A program made the position numbers and the translations under genes. From NCBI GenBank assembly GCA_017621755.1, contig JAGASL010000034.1:1-47914 (forward strand): a stretch of DNA of 47,914 nt. The letters run 5' to 3'. Below are positions 33,931 to 41,747 of the stretch, piece by piece. The notes beneath the pieces are model-generated. The model did no database searches, was not told the DNA's origin, and saw only the letters and a program-made list of their open reading frames with translations. Source of the stretch: Clostridia bacterium. Lineage in GTDB: Bacteria; Bacillota; Clostridia; Oscillospirales; CAG-272. Numbering within the stretch: position 1 is the first letter of the stretch; each line of letters starts with the position of its first letter.

Positions 33931-35202
33931 ATGAAACACTTTGATCTGATCGTGGTTGGCGGTGGGCAGGCCGGCTGCTCGGCAGCGCTGGCAGCGGCAC
34001 GCGGTGGACTTTCGGTTTTGCTCTGCGAGGCAAGCGGCGCGCTTGGCGGCGCGGCGGTTACCTGCCTTGTTAATCCCTATATGCGGTATTATACGTCGGT
34101 TACTGACGAAAAGGGGAGCCATCGGCTGGACCTTTCAGACGGCATCTTTCGTGAGGTGCACGAGGCGCTGGAGGCAGATGAGATCTATGGCTACAGCGGC
34201 AAGGGCATGAATTTTCACGAAGAGACGATGAAGGTTCTTTTTGACCGTAAGATGGCAGAGGCCGGCGTCACGGTGCTTCTTCACGCCACGCTGTGCGGGG
34301 TAGAGCGAGAGGGCGCGCGCCTATCCTCGCTCAGCTTTGCGACCGTTGGCGGCATCTATACCTTTACGGCTGACAGCTACGTAGATGCTACGGGCGACGC
34401 CACGCTGGTGGCCATGGCCGGTAGCCCCTACCATCTCGGCAGAGAGAGTGATTCGCTCTGCCAGCCCATGACCCTGTGCTTCCGCCTTGGTAACGTGGAT
34501 ATGGATAGCTATCGCGTTCACCGCAGTGAGATCAGCCCGCTTTACCGTGAGTGGCAGGCGGCCGGTAAGATCAAGAACCCGCGTGAGGACGTGCTGATCT
34601 TTGGCACGCGCATTCCCGGCATTCTGCATTTCAACACCACCCGTATCGTTAAGCTTGACCCCACCGACCCGTTTGACCGCTCTCGTGCCGAGGCTATGGC
34701 GCGTGAGCAGGTGGTAGAGCTCTTCCACTTCCTGCGGAATAATTTCGAGGCCTTTGCCCACGCCGACCTATTGATGACCGCCGCCGAGATCGGCGTGCGT
34801 GAGAGCCGCATGATCGACGGTCGCCATTTGCTGACGGTAGAGGAGCTGAAGGATTGCGTGCATTTTGAGGATAGCATTGCCGCCGGCAACTATGACGTGG
34901 ATATTCATTCGCCGGACGGCAGCGGCACCAGCCACTACTACTTCCCAGAGGGGGTATATTATACCATCCCTTACCGCTCTCTGTTGCCGAAGGATTTAGA
35001 TAACCTGCTGGTTGTTGGCCGTTGCATCAGCGCCACGCACGAGGCGCAGGCCTCGATCCGTATCATGCCCATCTGCTCCTGTACCGGCGAGGCAGCCGGC
35101 GTTGCCGCTTCTGTTGCGCACGATAGCGGCGTAAGCGTGGCAGAGGCAGACGCACAGGAAATCCGTAAGAGATTGACCGCCGCCGGCGCATTCGTTGGCT
35201 AA
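33931..35202 (+). CDS. FAD-dependent oxidoreductase (FAD_oxidored family)
   Basis: 423 aa. The ATG at 33931 has GGGAGGG seven bases upstream; an earlier in-frame start at 33871 lies in the promoter. N-terminal Rossmann motif VVGGGQAGCSAALAAARGG binds the ADP part of FAD; LCEASGALGGAAVTCLVNPY follows; SYVDATGDATLVAMAG and NLLVVGRCISATHEAQASIRIMPICSCTGEAAGVAA are the conserved later FAD contacts. No signal peptide or Tat motif, so cytosolic. Members of this family often stand near sugar-utilisation genes with unknown substrate. Here it leads an operon with an SGNH hydrolase, nucleoside hydrolase and ribokinase, suggesting oxidation of a sugar or nucleoside-like compound; that is inference. Confidence 0.85.
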   Translation: MKHFDLIVVGGGQAGCSAALAAARGGLSVLLCEASGALGGAAVTCLVNPYMRYYTSVTDEKGSHRLDLSDGIFREVHEALEADEIYGYSGKGMNFHEETMKVLFDRKMAEAGVTVLLHATLCGVEREGARLSSLSFATVGGIYTFTADSYVDATGDATLVAMAGSPYHLGRESDSLCQPMTLCFRLGNVDMDSYRVHRSEISPLYREWQAAGKIKNPREDVLIFGTRIPGILHFNTTRIVKLDPTDPFDRSRAEAMAREQVVELFHFLRNNFEAFAHADLLMTAAEIGVRESRMIDGRHLLTVEELKDCVHFEDSIAAGNYDVDIHSPDGSGTSHYYFPEGVYYTIPYRSLLPKDLDNLLVVGRCISATHEAQASIRIMPICSCTGEAAGVAASVAHDSGVSVAEADAQEIRKRLTAAGAFVG

Positions 35203-35214
35203 AGGAGGATTGCT

Positions 35215-35892
35215 ATGTTGCTTGCACATAACGATTGTATCGTATTCGCTGGTGATTCGGTGACCGATATGGGTAGCCAGACCCCGGTCGGCGAGGGCCT
35301 TTTTGAAAACCTTGGCAGCGGTAAGAGCTACGTGCGCCAGGTAGAAAGCCTGCTGGCCGCCGTGTACCCGGAGCGGGAGATCCGCGTGGTAAACGCCGGC
35401 ATCTCCGGCAATACCAGCCGCGATCTGCTGGCGAGATGGGAACGGGACGTGCTGCCCTATCACCCGCAATGGGTCAGCATTTGCATTGGCATTAACGACG
35501 TGTGGCGCCAGTTTGATTGCCCCGCGCAGAAGGAATGGCACGTCTTGCCCGAGGAATACCGCGAGAACGTTGAGAAGATGATCCTTTCGGTCAAGAGCAT
35601 GGCCAAGGGCATACTGCTGATCACCCCCTATTACATGGAGCCCTGCAAGCAGGATGCCTTGCGCGTGCGCATGGCGGAATATGCCGATATCCTGCGTGAG
35701 CTGGCAGAGAAGCACGGCTGCACCTTCATTGATCTGCAGGCCGCCTTTGATGCGTATTTTCAGTATCGCCACTCCTCCTATATCGCGTGGGATCGCATTC
35801 ACCCCAACTACGTAGGCGCCACCTTGATCGCGCGCCTGGTGCTTTCACATCTCGGCTTTGATTATAACCATGTGCCGGACAAAGGAGAATGA
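35215..35892 (+). CDS. SGNH/GDSL-type hydrolase
   Basis: 225 aa. Block I is FAGDSVTDMG with nucleophile Ser15; the Gly block is VVNAGISGNTSRDLL; the Asn block is GINDVWRQ; block V is DRIHPNYVGA with Asp and His, so the catalytic set is complete. No signal peptide: a cytosolic esterase, probably removing acyl groups such as acetyl from a small molecule or sugar. AAAGGAGG lies before the ATG, 12 bases after the oxidoreductase gene. Its stop overlaps an ATG of the next gene, pointing to coupled translation. The position before a nucleoside hydrolase makes an acylated nucleoside or glycoside a possible substrate (inference). Confidence 0.9.
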   Translation: MLLAHNDCIVFAGDSVTDMGSQTPVGEGLFENLGSGKSYVRQVESLLAAVYPEREIRVVNAGISGNTSRDLLARWERDVLPYHPQWVSICIGINDVWRQFDCPAQKEWHVLPEEYRENVEKMILSVKSMAKGILLITPYYMEPCKQDALRVRMAEYADILRELAEKHGCTFIDLQAAFDAYFQYRHSSYIAWDRIHPNYVGATLIARLVLSHLGFDYNHVPDKGE

Positions 35893-35894
35893 CC

Positions 35895-36803
35895 ATGACA
35901 GATGCACAGCGTATACAAAATTTAACCGTGCCGGCCGGCGTGATCGATGCCGTGCTGGATACCGATGCCTATAATGAGGTAGACGACCAGTTTGCCATTT
36001 CGCTGTTTTTGCGCATGCCGGAGCGCGTGCGCCCGCTGGCGCTTTATGCCGCCCCGTTTTATAACAGCAATTCAAGCGGCCCGGCCGACGGCATGGAAAA
36101 AAGCTATGACGAGCTTGGCCGCCTGCTGCCGCTGCTGGGGCGCGAGGACCTGCCGCGCTACCGCGGCTCTGACCGCTATCTGCCCTCAGAGACCGAGGCG
36201 GTGGATTCCCCCGCCGCGCGCGACCTGATCGCGCGTGCCATGCCCTATTCGCCTGAGCGCCCGCTTTATGTGGTGGCCATCGGCGCGATCACCAACGTGG
36301 CCTCGGCCCTGCTGCTGGCACCCGAGATCAAGGAAAAGATCGTGGTGGTCTGGCTTGGCGGCCACAGTCAGGATTGGGCGCATACCAAGGAATTTAACAT
36401 GGTGCAGGATATTGCCGCCGCGCGGGTGGTCATGGGCTGCGGCGTGCCCTTTGTGCAGCTGCCCTGCATGGGCGTGGTAGATGCCTTTGCCATCTCGAAG
36501 CCGGAGCTGGAGAAATGGCTGGTCGGAAAAAATCCGCTGGCCGATTATTTGGCTAAGGCGGTGCTGCACGCACAGCAAAACTCCGACTACGTGTGGTCCC
36601 GTGTGATCTGGGATGTGACGGCCGTTGCCTGGCTCTTCAATGATGGCGAGCGCTTTATGCAAAGCAAGCTGATCCCCACGCCGCTGCCGGCCTATGACGG
36701 GCTTTATGAGCACCGCGCCAATGCGCCGCTTTGCCGCTACGTGCATCACATCAGCCGTGATGCGCTGATGGCCGAGCTGATCCGTCGCTTGACAGAGGTG
36801 TGA
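35895..36803 (+). CDS. Nucleoside hydrolase (IUNH family)
   Basis: 302 aa. Family members cleave the N-glycosidic bond of nucleosides to give base plus ribose. The calcium-binding motif DTDAYNEVDDQFAI (residues 22-35) matches the DTDxxxExDD variant. VAIGAITNVASALLLAP and the aspartate near the end of the fold (VIWDVTAVAWL) are the other conserved sites. The ATG at 35895 is preferred over the one at 35889 because AAAGGAG is then seven bases away. It overlaps at its end with alternative starts of the ribokinase gene; together they make a ribose-salvage pair. The base preference cannot be read from sequence. Confidence 0.92.
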   Translation: MTDAQRIQNLTVPAGVIDAVLDTDAYNEVDDQFAISLFLRMPERVRPLALYAAPFYNSNSSGPADGMEKSYDELGRLLPLLGREDLPRYRGSDRYLPSETEAVDSPAARDLIARAMPYSPERPLYVVAIGAITNVASALLLAPEIKEKIVVVWLGGHSQDWAHTKEFNMVQDIAAARVVMGCGVPFVQLPCMGVVDAFAISKPELEKWLVGKNPLADYLAKAVLHAQQNSDYVWSRVIWDVTAVAWLFNDGERFMQSKLIPTPLPAYDGLYEHRANAPLCRYVHHISRDALMAELIRRLTEV

Positions 36804-36805
36804 GC

Positions 36806-37690
36806 ATGCGGATCTTAAATTACGGCTCATTAAATATAGATGAGACCTATGCCGTGCCCCACTTCGTGCAGGCCGGCGAAACGCTGGCCCCCACCGCCTT
36901 TGCCCGTAATACGGGCGGCAAGGGGCTTAACCAATCGGTAGCGCTGAGCCGCGCGGGGGCCAAGGTGTATCACGCCGGCTGCATCGGCGCAGACGGGGAA
37001 TTTTTGACCGATTTTTTGACCGCCGCCGGTGTGGATTGCCGCTTCGTGCGCCGGGTGGATACCCCTACCGGCCGCGCCATCATTCAGGTGGTGCCTGCGG
37101 GGCAGAACTGTATTCTGCTCTACGGTGGCGCCAACCAAGCCCAGCGTGAGGGTGATATGCGAGAAACGCTTTCGCATTTTGATGCGGGAGATGTTTTGTT
37201 GCTGCAAAACGAGATCAACGGTATCGATTTTCTTGTGCGCGAGGCGCACGCCCGCGGCATGCGCGTAGCGCTGAACCCATCCCCCTTTGACGAGGGTCTG
37301 CTCGCCCTGCCGACCGAGGCGATCGACTATCTGATCCTCAATGAGGTAGAGGCCGCCGCCATGAGCGGGAAAGAGGAGCCGGCAGCCGCCCTGCGCGCCC
37401 TGCGCGCGCGCTACCCGCATGCCAACGTGCTGCTCACGCTTGGCAGCCAAGGCTCGCTGTATAGCGGAAGAGAGGGTGACTTTGCGCAGCAGGCCTACCG
37501 CGTCCGCGCGGTGGATACCACCGGCGCCGGGGATACCTTTACCGGCTATTTTCTTGCCTCGGTCAGTGCGGGCATGCCCGTGCCGCAGGCAATGGAGCTT
37601 TCCGCCCGTGCCGCGGCCGTAGCCGTGACGCGAAACGGTGCCGCCGTGGCTATCCCCACCCCGGCAGAGATTGCAGCCTTTCAATTTTGA
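36806..37690 (+). CDS. rbsK: Ribokinase (PfkB family carbohydrate kinase)
   Basis: 294 aa. It phosphorylates ribose released by the neighbouring nucleoside hydrolase (pathway inferred). Family motifs: NTGGKGLNQSVALSRAGAKV (substrate side), GADGEFL, LNPSPFDEGL, LNEVEA, and DTTGAGDTFTGYF with the catalytic Asp (about 240). The N-terminal IDETYAVPHF is typical of ribokinase, but other PfkB sugar kinases share these signatures, so ribose is the best guess rather than proven. ATG 36806 is chosen; a GTG at 36800 overlaps the previous stop. Last gene of the operon; no clear terminator before the galT promoter. Confidence 0.85.
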   Translation: MRILNYGSLNIDETYAVPHFVQAGETLAPTAFARNTGGKGLNQSVALSRAGAKVYHAGCIGADGEFLTDFLTAAGVDCRFVRRVDTPTGRAIIQVVPAGQNCILLYGGANQAQREGDMRETLSHFDAGDVLLLQNEINGIDFLVREAHARGMRVALNPSPFDEGLLALPTEAIDYLILNEVEAAAMSGKEEPAAALRALRARYPHANVLLTLGSQGSLYSGREGDFAQQAYRVRAVDTTGAGDTFTGYFLASVSAGMPVPQAMELSARAAAVAVTRNGAAVAIPTPAEIAAFQF

Positions 37691-37708
37691 TAAATCTTTC
37701 ACTTTTCT

Positions 37709-37737
37709 TTGACATTCAGGAAAAGACATGCTATAAT
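37709..37737 (+). promoter_or_regulatory. Predicted promoter of galT
   Basis: Consensus TTGACA (37709-37714), 17 bp, consensus TATAAT (37732-37737), 36 bases before the ATG. Confidence 0.88.
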
Positions 37738-37772
37738 AGTAGTATCATTTGTAGTAGAAGGAAGAGAATACA

Positions 37773-39269
37773 ATGGAGAACATGAACAAGACCATTCGCC
37801 AGCTGGTGGATTATGCGATCAGCACCGGTCTGATCGAGACTGAGGATCGCGCCTATGCCACCAACCAGCTGCTTGCAGCCCTGCACCTTTCCGAGTACGA
37901 GGATACGGAAGCTGAGCCGGCAGAGCTGGAGATTATTCTGAAGAGGATCAACGATTACGCCGTTAAGGCCGGCCTGATTGAGGAGGATAGCGTTGTTTAC
38001 CGCGACCTGTTCGATACGGCGATCATGGGCCTTCTCACCCCCCGCCCGAGCGAGGTGATCGGCCGATTCCGCGAGCTGTATCGTGAGAGCCCGGAAAAGG
38101 CGACCAACTATTTCTACAAGCTCAGCCGCGATTGCGATTATATCCGTACCTACCGCGTAGCCAAGGACCTGAAGTGGACGGCACCGAGCGAGTACGGTGA
38201 GATCGATATCACCATCAACCTCTCTAAGCCCGAAAAGGACCCCAAGGCCATTGCCGCCGCCAAGCTTATGCCGCAAAGTGGCTATCCGAAGTGCCTGCTC
38301 TGTCATGAGAACGAGGGCTATGCCGGCAACGTGCGCCACCCCGCGCGCCAGAACCTGCGCATGATCCCCTTTAAGATGGCCGGCTCGGATTGGTATCTCC
38401 AGTATTCCCCCTACGTATATTACAACGAGCACTGCATCGCCCTCAGCGGCGCCCACACGCCGATGAAGATCGATCGCAGCAGCTTTGCCAAGCTGCTCAA
38501 CTTTGTTGAGCAGTTCCCGCATTATTTCATCGGCTCGAATGCCGATCTGCCCATCGTGGGTGGCTCTATCCTTGCGCATGACCATATGCAGGGCGGCCGC
38601 TACACCTTTGCCATGGCCAAGGCCCCGTTTGAGAAGATGCTTGCGTTTGCGGGCTTTGCCGATGTAGAGGCGGGCATTGTTCGTTGGCCGATGTCGGTCA
38701 TTCGCTTGCGCGGCACAGAAAAGGAGCGCCTGGTGGCGCTTGCTGATAAGATCCTGCACGCATGGCGCGCCTATTCTGACCCGGCTGCCTTCGTCTTTGC
38801 CGAGACGGATGGCGAGCCGCACAATACCATCACACCCATCGCGCGCTGCCGCGATGGCAAGTTCGAGCTGGATCTGGTGCTGCGTAACAACATCACCACC
38901 GAGGAGCATCCGCTTGGCGTATTCCATCCCCACGCGGCATATCACAATATCAAGAAGGAGAACATCGGCCTGATCGAGGTGATGGGGCTTGCTGTACTCC
39001 CCTCTCGCCTGAAGGCAGAGATCGAGCAGATGGCAGATGCTATTCTTGCCGGCCGCGATTTTGCCGATACGCCCAGCATTGAAAAGCACAAGGCATGGTT
39101 CGAGGCATTCCGCAACCAGTACAGCTTCAACGCTGGTAACGTGCGCGATATTCTGAAAAAGGAGATCGGCATCACCTTTACCCACGTGCTGGAGGATGCC
39201 GGTGTATTCAAGTGCACCGAGGAGGGCAGAGCAGCCTTCCTGCGCTTCGTCGACGCCGTGAATGCATAA
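37773..39269 (+). CDS. galT: UDP-glucose--hexose-1-phosphate uridylyltransferase (class II GalT)
   Basis: 498 aa, the length of the Firmicutes-type GalT, longer than the E. coli type. It swaps uridylyl between UDP-glucose and galactose-1-phosphate in the Leloir pathway. Visible: RQLVDYAISTGLIETEDRAYATNQLL at the N-terminus, KCLLCHENEGYAGNVRHPARQNLRMIPF, LQYSPYVYYNEHCIAL, SNADLPIVGGSILAHDHMQGGRYTFAM with the catalytic His region (about 270), and LGVFHPHAAYHNIKKENIGLIEVMGLAVLP. No galK or galE is next to it. It has its own promoter and terminator, so it is a single-gene unit. Confidence 0.95.
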   Translation: MENMNKTIRQLVDYAISTGLIETEDRAYATNQLLAALHLSEYEDTEAEPAELEIILKRINDYAVKAGLIEEDSVVYRDLFDTAIMGLLTPRPSEVIGRFRELYRESPEKATNYFYKLSRDCDYIRTYRVAKDLKWTAPSEYGEIDITINLSKPEKDPKAIAAAKLMPQSGYPKCLLCHENEGYAGNVRHPARQNLRMIPFKMAGSDWYLQYSPYVYYNEHCIALSGAHTPMKIDRSSFAKLLNFVEQFPHYFIGSNADLPIVGGSILAHDHMQGGRYTFAMAKAPFEKMLAFAGFADVEAGIVRWPMSVIRLRGTEKERLVALADKILHAWRAYSDPAAFVFAETDGEPHNTITPIARCRDGKFELDLVLRNNITTEEHPLGVFHPHAAYHNIKKENIGLIEVMGLAVLPSRLKAEIEQMADAILAGRDFADTPSIEKHKAWFEAFRNQYSFNAGNVRDILKKEIGITFTHVLEDAGVFKCTEEGRAAFLRFVDAVNA

Positions 39270-39270
39270 G

Positions 39271-39305
39271 AAAAGCACACCGCCACGGATGGCGGTGTGC
39301 TTTTT
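39271..39305. terminator. Bidirectional intrinsic terminator
   Basis: AAAAGCACACCGCC / GGCGGTGTGCTTTT stem with loop ACGGAT, between the convergent galT and SGNH genes. Confidence 0.9.
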
Positions 39306-39308
39306 GTA

Positions 39309-40328
39309 TTACGTCCAGTCGCCTACGATGAAATTGTAGATCATCGTCTGGCTGCCGGTATAGCGCTCGTTGGTGCTGGGCACGGATACGATCTCTACCT
39401 CATGCCGGCCGCGTGGCAGGTCGATCGTGGCGAAATCATGCACCAGCTGGTTAGAGATCATGTCGCCGTATACCGGGTGCATGGTTCTTGCCAGACTACC
39501 GTCGATCCACACCTCGTACATGCAGCTATTGGCATGCAGGGCATGCTCGATACCAAGAATAGTCCCCTCAAACGAGAAGCAAAGGCGATTGCCGATCATA
39601 GTGCTCTTTGCCCACGGCCTCTCCGGGTTTTCGGTATTGGTCTCCCATTCGCCCACGCGGGTCACCCGCTCGCCGGCGGAGGAGATAAATTCTGTGCGCA
39701 CGGCACCGCTGCCGGCGATCAGGGGCGGGCGCTTTTCTGCCTTTTTATAATAGTCAGGGCAGGAGAGGCAGCGTACCATCTCGTGAAAGTAGACCTCGTG
39801 GCCAAGGTTGGCCGGGTGAACGGCATCTGTAAAATAGCCACATTCACGGGCGTTTTTACCGTCAAGCGTGCGCTTCAGCGCATCCTTAAGGCTGATCTCG
39901 GGAATGCCGTAGTAGGCGGCCAGTTCCTCATGGTAATGGGTGTCGGTTGCGTAGCTTTCGTTGGTGGTGTAGAGAAACACGATATACGGGTCGCAGCTTT
40001 CCTGCAGGCTGCGCACGATGCTTTCCATATACAGGCGCATATCGCGGCCGCCATCGTTGACGGCGTATTCAAGAAATACCAGATCCGGCTTCTTGCTGAT
40101 CACGTCGCGGTTCAGGCGAAACAGCCCGTATTGCGAATTGGTACCGCCTACGCCCTTGTTGTGGCAGTGAACGCGCTTACTGCCGCCCAGCTGCTCGGTA
40201 AGCCACGCGCTCGTCAGGCTGGCGTAGCATAGCTCCTTTTTGGTTGCGCATGCGCCCTCGGTGATCGAGCCACCTAAGAACACGATATTGACCTCTTCCT
40301 TGTTAGCAAACAGCTGCTTGATATCCAT
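39309..40328 (-). CDS. SGNH hydrolase with C-terminal beta domain
   Basis: 339 aa. The first 190 residues are an SGNH hydrolase: FLGGSITEG with Ser21, the Gly block NKGVGGTNSQYGLFRL, VNDGGRDM for the Asn block, and DAVHPANLGHEVYF with Asp and His. Residues from about 205 form a beta-rich domain (GSGAVRTEFISSAGERVTRVGEWET…NRLCFSFEGTILGIEHAL…YEVWIDGSL) resembling the jelly-roll domain that accompanies carbohydrate esterases of the CE2/CE3-like type. No signal peptide is seen, so it should be cytosolic. A deacetylase of sugars is the likely role, not proven. Its own promoter diverges from pnuC. Confidence 0.85.
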   Translation of the reverse strand: MDIKQLFANKEEVNIVFLGGSITEGACATKKELCYASLTSAWLTEQLGGSKRVHCHNKGVGGTNSQYGLFRLNRDVISKKPDLVFLEYAVNDGGRDMRLYMESIVRSLQESCDPYIVFLYTTNESYATDTHYHEELAAYYGIPEISLKDALKRTLDGKNARECGYFTDAVHPANLGHEVYFHEMVRCLSCPDYYKKAEKRPPLIAGSGAVRTEFISSAGERVTRVGEWETNTENPERPWAKSTMIGNRLCFSFEGTILGIEHALHANSCMYEVWIDGSLARTMHPVYGDMISNQLVHDFATIDLPRGRHEVEIVSVPSTNERYTGSQTMIYNFIVGDWT

Positions 40329-40354
40329 AGTGGCACCTCGTGTTTTTTTTCTTT

Positions 40355-40383
40355 ATTATATAGCAGCTTTTTGTAAAAGTCAA
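40355..40383 (-). promoter_or_regulatory. Predicted promoter of the two-domain SGNH hydrolase
   Basis: On the minus strand, TTGACT (40383-40378), 17 bp, TATAAT (40360-40355). The -35 is directly adjacent to that of the pnuC promoter. Confidence 0.75.
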
Positions 40384-40412
40384 TTGACTTTTTGACCGAG
40401 ATGTGGTATAAT
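40384..40412 (+). promoter_or_regulatory. Predicted promoter of pnuC
   Basis: TTGACT (40384-40389), 17 bp, TATAAT (40407-40412) with extended TGTGG. Back to back with the minus promoter; both -35 boxes form the palindrome AAAAGTCAATTGACTTTT (40375-40392). Confidence 0.8.
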
Positions 40413-40423
40413 TTAGCAAAAAT

Positions 40424-40501
40424 CTGCCACCGGGTAGAGAATGCTGTGCATTCGCGGCGCATCGTTAGGTCTTAGAAGATGCGTAGCGGGTGCTGTTTTT
40501 T
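40424..40501 (+). ncRNA. Structured leader of pnuC, possible riboswitch or attenuator
   Basis: The leader can fold as a three-way junction: outer helix CACC (40428-40431) with GGTG (40489-40492), hairpin GAATGC-TGT-GCATTC (40439-40453), and hairpin CGCATC / GATGCG (40458-40483) with the loop GTTAGGTCTTAGAA. A run of six T (40496-40501) follows the outer helix, as in an intrinsic terminator. I cannot match it to a riboswitch class I know, including TPP, purine, THF or c-di-GMP. NAD-related ligands are a reasonable guess because of the gene. Confidence 0.4.
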
Positions 40502-40515
40502 GTTATGGGGGACTT

Positions 40516-41208
40516 ATGAAGAAGAGCTGGCATAATCCGTTTTCTGATCTTACGCGCTTTGAATGGGGGCTTTGGTTGTTCTCTCTGCTTGGCGTGGGCA
40601 TCTCCTCACTGCTTTCACCCGGGGCAGATCTGCTTTCGGTGCTGGCCTCGCTCGTCGGGGTCACCGCCTTGATCTTTGTGGCCAAGGGCTACGTGCTTGG
40701 CCAGGTGCTGACGGTGGTCTTTGCGGTGCTGTACGGCATCGTTTCCTTTTGGCAGCAGTATTATGGGGAAATGATCACCTATCTCGGTATGACCTCGCCC
40801 ATGGCTATTTGCGCCGTGATCTCTTGGCTGCGCCACCCATACGGTGAAACGGCAGAGGTGACCGTGCGCCGCCTTGCCAGGCGGCATTGGCTGCTTCTTT
40901 CTGCCGCCACTGCCGCCGTTACCACCGCCTTTTATTTCATTCTCGGGGCGATGGGCAATGCCCGGTTGCTTGTCAGCACGGTCTCTGTTACCACCAGCTT
41001 TCTTGCCTCGGCGCTTACCTTTCTGCGTAGTCCCTATTACGCGCTGGCCTATGCGGCAAACGACGTGGTGCTTATCCTTTTGTGGCTGCTTTCCGCGATG
41101 GTAGACCCTTCGTATATCCCCATGGTGATCTGCTTTGTCATGTTCTTTATCAATGATATCTACGGGCTGGTCAACTGGCACCGTATGGCGAGGCGACAAG
41201 GGGGCTGA
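40516..41208 (+). CDS. pnuC: PnuC-type vitamin transporter (nicotinamide riboside or related)
   Basis: 230 aa with seven or so hydrophobic segments. The family brings in nicotinamide riboside (PnuC) or relatives such as thiamine (PnuT) by facilitated diffusion followed by phosphorylation. Seen: FEWGLWLFSLLG at the N-terminus, the glycine-rich FVAKGYVLGQVLTVVFAVLYGIVSFWQQYYGEM, YYALAYAANDVVLILLWL and FFINDIYGLVNWHRM with the conserved N-D and N-W residues. The start ATG at 40516 has GGGGGAC close upstream. The ligand is not certain from these features. Structured leader and own promoter. Confidence 0.88.
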   Translation: MKKSWHNPFSDLTRFEWGLWLFSLLGVGISSLLSPGADLLSVLASLVGVTALIFVAKGYVLGQVLTVVFAVLYGIVSFWQQYYGEMITYLGMTSPMAICAVISWLRHPYGETAEVTVRRLARRHWLLLSAATAAVTTAFYFILGAMGNARLLVSTVSVTTSFLASALTFLRSPYYALAYAANDVVLILLWLLSAMVDPSYIPMVICFVMFFINDIYGLVNWHRMARRQGG

Positions 41209-41355
41209 TCACGCACTTTTTGTCGGAATTGTGAACAATAGGTGAAAAAATGACAAACAAAAATCCATATTGTCTTCATAAACGGGCGTTTTGTTCATAT
41301 CCAGTTCATATTTTTGGTGTAAAATAAAAACATCAAAAAGAAAGGAGCCATTATC

Positions 41356-41592
41356 ATGCGCGATTTTTCTGTTCGGGCGTTTTGCGCCAACCTTGCCTTT
41401 TTACTGTTTGTTGCCTGCCTTGTGATCTGCTTGGTCATCGGCACGGTATCTGGCTCCTTCCAGCGTGGCTTTTTGGAAACGGCGGCCCGTACCGAGCTGG
41501 TGCTCAGCTTGGTCTCCTGCCTGCTGCTGGTTGCCATCAGCGTATTTGCTACCTATGCCCTGCGCCGCCACCGCAAGCATCAGGTAAAGTAG
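41356..41592 (+). CDS. Small two-segment membrane protein, unknown
   Basis: 78 aa with two hydrophobic segments (about residues 9-31 and 45-66), a short connecting loop (SFQRGFLETAART) and a basic tail (RRHRKHQVK) that should stay inside. AAAGGAG precedes the ATG. A possible TAAAAT box (41320-41325) lies upstream but no convincing -35 at normal spacing. Between 41209 and 41355 I see only this AT-rich region. A terminator follows. No family is recognised; holin-like or small regulatory membrane proteins share such a layout, but nothing specific supports either. Confidence 0.6.
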   Translation: MRDFSVRAFCANLAFLLFVACLVICLVIGTVSGSFQRGFLETAARTELVLSLVSCLLLVAISVFATYALRRHRKHQVK

Positions 41593-41605
41593 CTTCATCG
41601 TTAGC

Positions 41606-41635
41606 CCGGCCGTGCTCTCACGGCCGGTTTTTTTG
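41606..41635 (+). terminator. Intrinsic terminator after the small membrane protein
   Basis: CCGGCCGTG-CTCT-CACGGCCGG followed by a run of seven T. Confidence 0.9.
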
Positions 41636-41665
41636 TGTCTATTTTTTGAATTTTTATATAATCTC

Positions 41666-41694
41666 TTGACAAGTCGGGAAAATATTGCTATACT
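41666..41694 (+). promoter_or_regulatory. htpG promoter
   Basis: TTGACA (41666-41671), 17 bp, TATACT (41689-41694). The expected start (about 41701) falls inside the CIRCE operator. Confidence 0.85.
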
Positions 41695-41697
41695 AAA

Positions 41698-41724
41698 TTA
41701 GCACTCTGGCAAAGAGAGTGCTAA
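41698..41724 (+). promoter_or_regulatory. CIRCE operator (HrcA binding site)
   Basis: A perfect inverted repeat TTAGCACTC-N9-GAGTGCTAA, the consensus of CIRCE. It overlaps the transcription start of htpG and should let the heat-shock repressor HrcA block transcription at normal temperature. Confidence 0.96.
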
Positions 41725-41747
41725 AACGAAAGAGCGAGGCAATAATC

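Noticed and set aside
37731..39278. A 515-codon minus frame over galT
   Set aside because: Antisense to galT, whose class II uridylyltransferase motifs, promoter and terminator are clear.
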